Source: Palsa-883 sp963847615 (lineage in GTDB: Bacteria > Pseudomonadota > Alphaproteobacteria > Acetobacterales > Acetobacteraceae). From it: DNA of 11,576 nucleotides. Numbering within the stretch: position 1 is the first letter of the stretch; each line of letters begins with the position of its first letter. Location of the stretch: positions 1 to 11,576 of the forward strand of contig CAWKAN010000041.1 of assembly GCA_963847615.1 (NCBI GenBank), written 5' to 3'. The position numbers and the translations under genes were made by a program. Under the pieces are notes generated by a model. That model was not told the origin of the DNA. It saw only the letters and a program-made list of their open reading frames with translations, and did no database searches. Shown here one piece after another: positions 6,617 to 11,576 of the stretch.

Positions 6617-7372
6617 GTGCCGCCGCCCAGGATGCTGCGCATCGAGGCGGTCGGCCGGCGCTTCCCCGGCGGGGTGGAGGCGCTGCGCGAGGTGTCGCTG
6701 ACGATCGGCGCCGGCGACTTCGTGGCGCTGCTCGGCCCGTCGGGCTGCGGCAAATCCACGCTGCTGCGCCTGATCGCCGGGCTGGACCAGCCGGACAGCG
6801 GCACGCTGACCTGGCAGGAGGGTCATGCACCCGGCGCGGGCAGCATCGGCTTCGTGTTCCAGGACGCCACGCTGCTGCCCTGGGCCAGCACCGCGGACAA
6901 TGTCTACCTGCCGCTGCGCCTGCGCGGGGTGCCGCGTGCCCGGGCGGCGGAGGACATCGGCGCGGTGCTTGACCGCGTCGGCCTGACCGGATTCGCGCAC
7001 GCCCGCCCGGCGCAGCTTTCCGGCGGCATGCGCATGCGCGTCTCGATCGCCCGCGCGCTGGTCACCCGCCCGCGGCTGTTGCTGATGGACGAACCCTTCG
7101 CCGCGCTCGACGAATTCACCCGTCACCGCTTGCAGGCCGACCTGCTGGCGCTGTGGCAGAGCCTGGGCTGCACCGTGGTGTTCGTGACGCATTCGATCTA
7201 TGAAGCCGCGTTTCTCGCGCAACGCATCGTGCTGATGACACCACGCCCGGGCCGTATCGCGACCGAGCTTGCCGCGACCCTGCACATCGGACCGGAACGG
7301 CGGCTCGACCCCGCCTATGCCGCGCTGGTCGCCGCGGTCACCCGCGCGATGGAGGGCGCGCTCGCCGCATGA
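6617..7372 (+). CDS. ABC importer ATP-binding protein (SsuB/TauB/ThiZ-like)
   Basis: A 251-residue ABC ATPase with every key motif: Walker A GPSGCGKST (40-48), Q-loop Gln82 in FVFQDATLLPW, signature LSGGM (134-138), Walker B LLLMDEP (154-160) with catalytic Glu159, D-loop, and switch His192 in FVTHSI. It should energise uptake through the permease encoded next. The GTG start at 6617 directly follows the TAG of the binding protein with no gap and a poor ribosome binding site, so translation is likely coupled; the ATG at 6632 is an alternative that removes five residues without touching a motif. It overlaps the permease gene by four bases (ATGA). No lesions are seen. Confidence 0.9.
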   Translation: MPPPRMLRIEAVGRRFPGGVEALREVSLTIGAGDFVALLGPSGCGKSTLLRLIAGLDQPDSGTLTWQEGHAPGAGSIGFVFQDATLLPWASTADNVYLPLRLRGVPRARAAEDIGAVLDRVGLTGFAHARPAQLSGGMRMRVSIARALVTRPRLLLMDEPFAALDEFTRHRLQADLLALWQSLGCTVVFVTHSIYEAAFLAQRIVLMTPRPGRIATELAATLHIGPERRLDPAYAALVAAVTRAMEGALAA

Positions 7373-8121
7373 AAGGCGCCATGCGATACGCCCCCGCACT
7401 GTTCGCGGTGCTGGCGGTGGCGCTGTGGGAGGCGGCGGTGCGGCTGACCGGCGTGCCGTCCTATCTGGTGCCCGGACCGATCGCGATCGTCCGCGCCTTC
7501 CTCGCCGACCCGTCAACACTGCTGTTGTCACTGCTGTCAACACTGTCGGTGACCTTCGCCGCGCTGATCGTCGCGGCGGTGGTCGGCGTGCTGCTGGCGC
7601 TGGCGATCGCCGCGAGCCGGCTGCTGGCCGCGGCCATCCACCCCTGGGCGGTGGTGCTGCAGGTCACGCCGATCGTCGCCATCGCGCCGCTGATCATCGT
7701 CTGGGTCGGCAATCCGTTCGCCGCCCTGGTGGTGTGCGCAACGATCGTGGCGTTCTTCCCGGTGTTCGCCAACACCGCCGCGGGCCTGGCCTCGGCACCG
7801 GCGGAGCTGGTCGATCTGTTCCGCCTGTATGGCGCCGGCCGCGCGAAGACCCTGTGGCTGCTGCGCCTGCCGGCGGCGCTGCCGTTCTTCCTCGCCGGGC
7901 TGCGCATCTCCGGCGGGCTGGCGCTGGTCGGCGCGGTGGTGGCGGAGTTCGTTGCGGGATCGGGTGGATTCGCCTCGGGTCTGGCGTATCGCATCCTGGA
8001 GGCCGGCTACCGGCTGCAGGTGCCGCGCATGTTCGCCGCCCTGGTGCTGCTGTCGCTGACCGGCATCGCCCTGAACCTGGCACTCGGCGCACTGACCCGT
8101 CTGGTGCTGCGCAACCGGTGA
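7369..8121 (+). CDS. ABC importer permease (SsuC/ThiX-like)
   Basis: A 250-residue inner-membrane permease of the nitrate/sulfonate/pyrimidine importer type. About six hydrophobic segments are visible (roughly 8-25, 60-82, 95-113, 117-137, 173-197, 221-242). The cytoplasmic coupling loop lies at 145-172 (ELVDLFRLYGAGRAKTLW followed by LLRLPAALP), matching the EAA-loop pattern that docks on the ATPase. The start ATG overlaps the upstream stop. It ends the operon, and a large structured repeat begins at the last base of its stop codon, so transcripts would run straight into that element. Length is normal. Confidence 0.88.
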   Translation: MKGAMRYAPALFAVLAVALWEAAVRLTGVPSYLVPGPIAIVRAFLADPSTLLLSLLSTLSVTFAALIVAAVVGVLLALAIAASRLLAAAIHPWAVVLQVTPIVAIAPLIIVWVGNPFAALVVCATIVAFFPVFANTAAGLASAPAELVDLFRLYGAGRAKTLWLLRLPAALPFFLAGLRISGGLALVGAVVAEFVAGSGGFASGLAYRILEAGYRLQVPRMFAALVLLSLTGIALNLALGALTRLVLRNR

Positions 8122-8470
8122 CGTAACGGCGCAACTGGCGGGCGAACGAAGGAAGGTCAGGGCTCCGCCCTGAAACCCGCCAGGGGGCTTTGCCCCCTGG
8201 ACCCCCACCAGAGGCAGCGGCCTCTGGACTCCATGAGTGGGAGTGTGGGGAGGGGAAGGGGGCGTGTGGGCGAGGCGAAGGGGCGCCGTCCGGCGTGCCG
8301 GACGGCGCCCCATCGCCTCGCCCACACGCCCCCTCCCCTCCCCACACTCCCAGTGAAGGGTTCCAAGGGCGAGCCCTTGGCGGGGTTCCAAGGGGCAGCG
8401 CCCCTTGGTGGGGTCCAGGGGCGAAGCCCCTGGCCTTCTCTCGGTTCGCCCGCCGGTTGCGCCGTTACGT
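8121..8470. repeat. 350-bp inverted-repeat element with seven hairpins
   Basis: Outer arms 8121-8147 and 8444-8470 are reverse complements at 26 of 27 positions. Inside lie three small GC hairpins on the left (8157-8173, 8180-8200, 8208-8227), a long central hairpin (8238-8352), and three on the right (8363-8380, 8388-8408, 8415-8433). Left hairpins are followed by ACCC-type linkers and right ones are preceded by GGGT-type linkers, so the layout mirrors itself although individual loops differ. It starts at the last base of the permease stop codon and lies upstream of the EmrAB-like genes. It encodes no credible protein. It may be a non-autonomous mobile repeat, a terminator complex or a structured RNA; from memory, similar GC hairpin clusters occur between genes in Acetobacteraceae. 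Confidence 0.85.
8238..8352. repeat. Near-perfect 115-bp central hairpin
   Basis: The left arm 8238-8294 (57 bases) pairs with the right arm 8297-8352 (56 bases) around a two-base GT centre. Only one extra A on the left and one mismatch break the pairing. The arms carry G-rich runs on one side and C-rich runs on the other (GGGGAGGGG / CCCCTCCCC). In DNA it could extrude as a cruciform; in RNA it would be a very stable hairpin. It lacks the T-run of an ordinary intrinsic terminator. Confidence 0.9.
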
Positions 8471-8539
8471 TGCCGCCGCGCGGCCGCGCAGTGGGCTGCG
8501 AGCCGCGTCCGTCTGGCATGGCTGCCTGCCCGGCGACGC

Positions 8540-8570
8540 TTGAAACCCCACCGACCGCGCGAGATATAGT
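8540..8570 (+). promoter_or_regulatory. Candidate promoter of the EmrAB-like operon
   Basis: TTGAAA (8540-8545) and TATAGT (8565-8570) match the -35 and -10 consensus in 5/6 positions each, but the 19-base spacer is longer than the ideal 17. It lies about 75 bases before the adaptor gene and just after the hairpin element, which would give the efflux genes their own transcription start. The longer spacer suggests a weak or activator-dependent promoter. Confidence 0.35.
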
Positions 8571-8646
8571 TGGTGCACATGGGGTCGATGACGACCATGC
8601 GAATGATGCCCGCATCGCCGGCGGTCGTGGCGAGGGAGTTCGCCTG

Positions 8647-9789
8647 ATGGACGACGTCACCGCCGAGACGCGCCCCCCCGCGCGCCGCGAGGCCGACGGA
8701 CGTGTCCCCGCGCCCGACCAGCAAGCCGCCCGGCCGCAAGACCAGCCGCGCCCCCGCCGGCGTTCCCGCCGGCTGCTGCGTGCTCTGCTGTTCGCCCTCG
8801 GGGCCGCGGTGCTGGTGATCGGCGGCGTCTGGTACTACCTGAGCACGGGGCGCTATGTGTACGCGGACGACGCCTACCTGGAGGCCAACGTGCTCACGGT
8901 CTCCACCGACGTCTCGGGGATCGTGGAGCAGATCGGGGTGCACGAGGGCGAGCGCGTCACCGCCGGCCAGGTGTTGTTCCGGCTCGATCCGGACAAGTTC
9001 CAGATCGCGCTCGACGACGCAAGCGCCACCCTGGCACAGACCGAGATCACCCTGCACTCGCTGCAGGCCGATTACCTGCGCGCCCAGCGCCAGGTCGCCG
9101 CGGCGGCGGCCCAGGTGCAGGCCGACCAGGCCACCTTCGAGCGCTATGCCGCCCTGGTGAAGCAGGGCGGCGTCACCCAGCAGCAATTCGACGACGCGAA
9201 ATTCAAGCTCGCCGCCGATCGGGCGACGCTCGGTGCCGGCAAGGCTCAGGTGATTGCCGCGCTGGCGCGGCTGAGCGGCAACGCCGATACGCCGATCGCG
9301 CAGATGCCCGCCTACAAGCAGGCCGCGGCGCAACTCGCGGAAGCCCGGCGCGCGTTCAATCATTCCATCGTCCGCGCGCCGTTCAACGGCATCGTCACCC
9401 AGGTCAGCAAGCTGCAGCCCGGCCAGGAACTGGCCGCCGGCGCCGCCGCGTTCGGCCTTGTCGCGACCGACGACATCTGGGTCGCCGCGCAGCCGAAGGA
9501 GACCGAGCTGACCTATGTCCGCCCCGGCCAGTCGGCGACCGTGACGGTCGATGCCTATCCGGGCCATGTCTGGCACGGCAGTGTGGACAGCGTGGCGCCG
9601 GCCACCGACCAGGAATTCGCCGTGCTGCCGGCGCAGAATTCCTCCGGCAACTGGGTCAAGGTGGTGCAGCGCGTGCCGGTGCGCATCGACATCCGGCAGG
9701 GCCCGGACGATCCGCCGCTGTCCGCCGGCATGAGCGCCGAGGTGTCGATCGACACGCATCACCGGCGCAGCCTCGCCGCGCTGTTCTGA
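8647..9789 (+). CDS. HlyD/EmrA-family periplasmic adaptor of a multidrug efflux pump
   Basis: A 380-residue membrane fusion protein. A Pro/Arg-rich cytoplasmic tail (1-42) precedes one membrane segment (about 43-65, RLLRALLFALGAAVLVIGGV). A lipoyl-like half-motif follows with VSTDVSGIVEQIGVHEGERV (85-104), then an Ala/Gln-rich coiled-coil hairpin (about 118-235), the second lipoyl half IVRAPFNGIV (241-250), and a beta-barrel ending in VRIDI (345-349). Start ATG 8647 is set by GAGGGAG (8632-8638) 8 bases upstream; the frame stays open back into the hairpin repeat, but that extension is not protein-like. Its stop is 8 bases before the MFS transporter start, a standard EmrA-EmrB arrangement, and it should link that pump to an outer-membrane channel. 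No local MarR or TetR regulator is seen. Intact. Confidence 0.9.
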   Translation: MDDVTAETRPPARREADGRVPAPDQQAARPQDQPRPRRRSRRLLRALLFALGAAVLVIGGVWYYLSTGRYVYADDAYLEANVLTVSTDVSGIVEQIGVHEGERVTAGQVLFRLDPDKFQIALDDASATLAQTEITLHSLQADYLRAQRQVAAAAAQVQADQATFERYAALVKQGGVTQQQFDDAKFKLAADRATLGAGKAQVIAALARLSGNADTPIAQMPAYKQAAAQLAEARRAFNHSIVRAPFNGIVTQVSKLQPGQELAAGAAAFGLVATDDIWVAAQPKETELTYVRPGQSATVTVDAYPGHVWHGSVDSVAPATDQEFAVLPAQNSSGNWVKVVQRVPVRIDIRQGPDDPPLSAGMSAEVSIDTHHRRSLAALF

Positions 9790-9797
9790 ACCGCGCG

Positions 9798-11321
9798 ATG
9801 TCCGCCAGCACCGCGCCCGGCGAGCCCATCGTTCCGCATCGCGCCATCATCACCATCTGCGCGATGGTGGCGACGCTGATGCAGGCGCTGGATTCCACCA
9901 TCGCCAACGTTGCGCTGCCGTATATGCAGGGCAGCCTCTCGGCGAGCTACGACGAGGTCACCTGGGTGCTGACCTCCTATATCGTCGCCGCGGCGATCAT
10001 GACCGCGCCGGTTGGCTGGCTCGCCGCCCGCTTCGGCTTTCGCGCCCTGTACCTGGTGTCGGTGATCGGCTTCACCGTCGCCTCGATGCTGTGCGGCCTT
10101 GCCGACTCGCTGACCCAGATGGTGCTGTTCCGCTTCATCCAGGGCATGTTCGGCGCCGCCCTGGTGCCGCTGTCGCAGGGCACCATGCTTAACATCTACC
10201 CGCCCGAGCAGCGCGGCCAGGCGATGGCGATCTGGGGCATGGGCGTGATGCTCGGGCCGATCCTGGCCCGACGCTCGGCGGCTAGCTGACCGAGCTCTAC
10301 AACTGGCGCTGGGTGTTCTTCGTCAACGTGCCGTTCGGCATCGCCTGCGCGCTGGGCCTGTGGTTTTTCCTGCGCGACCCGCGGGCGCAGCGCGGCCTGC
10401 GGTTCGATTGGCTCGGCTTCGGCGTGCTCGCCTCGGCGTTGCCGGCCTGCAGCTCATGCTCGACCGCGGCGAGCCAAGGACTGGTTCGGCTCGAACGAGA
10501 TCATCATCGAGGCGCTCGGCCGCCGGCGGCTTCTACCTGTTCATCGTGCACATGCTGACCGGCGAGCGCACCTTCGTCAGCCCGCGCCTGTTCGAGGACT
10601 GGAACTTGGTGATGGGGATCCTGGTGATTTTCATGGTGGGCATGGTGCTGCTGGCGACCACCGGCCTGCTGGCGCCCTGGCTCCAGATCTCGGAACATCC
10701 CGGTCGAAACCGCCGGCCTGGTGCTGGCGCCGCGCGGCATCGGCACCATGATCGCGATGATGGTCGCCGGACGCCTCAGCAACAAGCTGGACGCGCGGAT
10801 CATCATGGCGTTCGGCGTCTGCCTGCTGGTCGGCAGCCTGTGGCGGCTGTCGCAGTGGACCCCGGCGATCGACCAAGTCGCTGATCCGCACGATGATGCA
10901 GGGCGCCGGCATCGGCTTCGTCTTCGTGCCATTGTACGCGTCGCCTTCGCCACATGCCGGCGGGGTTGCGCACACAGGCGACGTTGTTCGACCCTGGTGC
11001 GCAGTATCGGCAGCGATGGCCATCGCGATTTCGAGCGCGCTGTGGTCCGCAACGCCCAGGTCGAGCACGCGGTGCCGATGGTGTTCGCCTCGCCGCTCAA
11101 CGTCGCGTTGGAGCGCGGTGCAGATTGCCCGCGCGCTGTCCTGGTCAGCTCCGCGGCGCGGCGGTGCTCGAACGACGTGATCACTCGCCAGGCCAACGCC
11201 ATCGCCTATACCGACGACTTCAAGCTGATGCTGATTTCTGGCGCTGTGTTCGTTGCCGCTGGTGCTGTTGATGCGCATGCCGCCGCGGGGCGGCCGGGCC
11301 GCGCCGGCGGTGCTCGACTAG
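9798..11321 (+). pseudogene. EmrB-like DHA2 family MFS efflux transporter, many frameshifts
   Basis: A drug:H+ antiporter of the 14-helix DHA2 group, partner of the adaptor just upstream. The first 156 residues are clean and show LDSTIANVALP, the DHA2 signature in helix 1, then GWLAARFGFRALYLV (motif A) and the start of the MGVMLGP motif C region. From about 10266 the frame breaks repeatedly: one G missing near 10266-10270, a TAG (10283-10285) where a Trp is expected, and further shifts near 10436, 10473, 10515, 10690, 10880, 10940, 10980, 11015-11050 and 11238. The pieces still read as EmrB (YNWRWVFFVNVPFGI, NLVMGILVIFMVGMVLLATTG, ITRQANAIAYTDDF), and the last piece, ending AAPAVLD, stops at TAG 11319-11321. 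Start and final stop share one frame, giving a 508-codon span, normal for EmrB. As written it cannot make a pump. Confidence 0.85.
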
Positions 11322-11576
11322 ACCATCTTATTCGCCGCAGCGCGGGGATTCGCCGACGGGCGTGGCACAAGCGTCTGGAATCGCGTGGAGATTGGTTGTC
11401 GACGCCACTCTCGATGTCCGGACGGACGCTGCCAAGCCCGCCACCGACGGCGATACGCTTCACCCATTCTCCTTACGAGGCATCTGCCAGCGCCCCTCGC
11501 CTTCGCAAGGGCAGCCATGTCCACCGCGGATTGGCCGCCACACGGCACCGCGCACCGGGCAATCATCAGACGCTCG
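11318..11576 (-). pseudogene. Possible broken 3' end of a convergent gene
   Basis: No single minus-strand frame looks healthy, but fragments do: GALADA, then VKRIAVGGGL starting at the codon at 11461-11463, and NKMV before a stop at 11318-11320. Each needs a frame change. The order loosely recalls the C-terminus of the isocitrate lyase/PEP mutase family (GVKRI-S/A-VGG-A/G-L, then a short tail), but this is a weak match by eye. The stop would overlap the MFS stop through the palindrome CTAG, a tail-to-tail arrangement. The indels resemble those in the adjacent MFS gene, so the same sequence-quality or decay process may have hit both. The gene would extend beyond the window. Confidence 0.25.

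Noticed and set aside
5522..7543. 673-residue minus-strand open frame
   Set aside because: Antisense to three genes with clear family motifs; no recognisable domain.
7515..7550. Short repeated CTGTCAACACTG-like sequence in the permease
   Set aside because: Explained by repeated Leu/Ser/Thr codons in a hydrophobic segment.
8157..8433. CRISPR-like array
   Set aside because: Units are hairpins of unequal length and sequence with short linkers, not identical repeats separated by unique spacers.
8233..8646. Upstream in-frame extension of the HlyD/EmrA gene
   Set aside because: The extension is the translation of the GC hairpin repeat; ATG 8647 has a good ribosome binding site and the family-typical start.
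7537..9762. 741-residue minus-strand open frame
   Set aside because: Runs through the hairpin element and antisense to the permease and adaptor; composition is that of a shadow frame.
10265..11321. Programmed frameshifting in the MFS gene
   Set aside because: Ten or more shifts plus a nonsense codon cannot be programmed recoding; error or decay explains them.
11517..11576. Plus-strand gene start (ATG at 11517, HRAII segment) resembling the MFS N-terminus
   Set aside because: Only 20 codons remain, the ribosome binding site is weak and the resemblance is limited to a few residues.

Overview
The window looks like a piece of chromosome from a high-GC alphaproteobacterium, most likely Acetobacteraceae or a close Rhodospirillales relative. 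This is inferred from the GC-rich codon use of most genes, a DUF1491 gene, and dispersed GC-rich hairpin and REP-like repeats. No rRNA or tRNA is present to confirm it, and the placement rests on memory of protein families rather than a search.

Left part (1-3142), accessory in character. A lower-GC two-gene unit encodes a GSCFA-domain protein (423-1471, split by one frameshift in an A-rich run) and an overlapping SGNH-like hydrolase (1468-2310). Such pairs are expected to act on acyl groups of glycans. Directly downstream is the truncated left end of an IS21-family element (about 2267-2463). It carries two copies of a 20-bp terminal repeat and the first residues of the IstA transposase, and it appears to supply the last residues of the hydrolase. 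After it come a perfect 32-bp palindrome (2465-2496) and a nested REP-like inverted-repeat cluster (2881-3067) in otherwise gene-free DNA.

Middle part (3143-8121), ordinary high-GC chromosome. It holds a FitA/VapB-type antitoxin with a PIN toxin (3143-3743), then a serine-glyoxylate aminotransferase-like PLP enzyme (3853-5037). Facing it is a DUF1491 gene on the minus strand (5174-5509), with a 28-bp-arm hairpin between the two 3' ends. A tightly packed ABC importer operon follows (5588-8121): NMT1/THI5-like binding protein, ATPase, permease. Its substrate cannot be read from the sequence.

Right part (8121-11576). A 350-bp structured element starts at the last base of the permease stop codon. 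It has 27-bp outer inverted repeats, three small GC hairpins on each side, and a near-perfect 115-bp central hairpin. It separates the importer operon from an EmrAB-type efflux pair: an HlyD/EmrA adaptor (8647-9789) and a DHA2 MFS transporter (9798-11321). The MFS gene is clean for its first 470 bases and then carries ten or more indels plus one nonsense codon. The protein is otherwise well kept, which points to poor sequence at a contig edge at least as much as to gene decay. The last 250 bases hold what may be the broken 3' end of a convergent minus-strand gene.

No CRISPR array or intact mobile element was seen, and no convincing new multi-gene system. The least explained items are the 350-bp hairpin array and the GSCFA/SGNH unit joined to the IS21 end.
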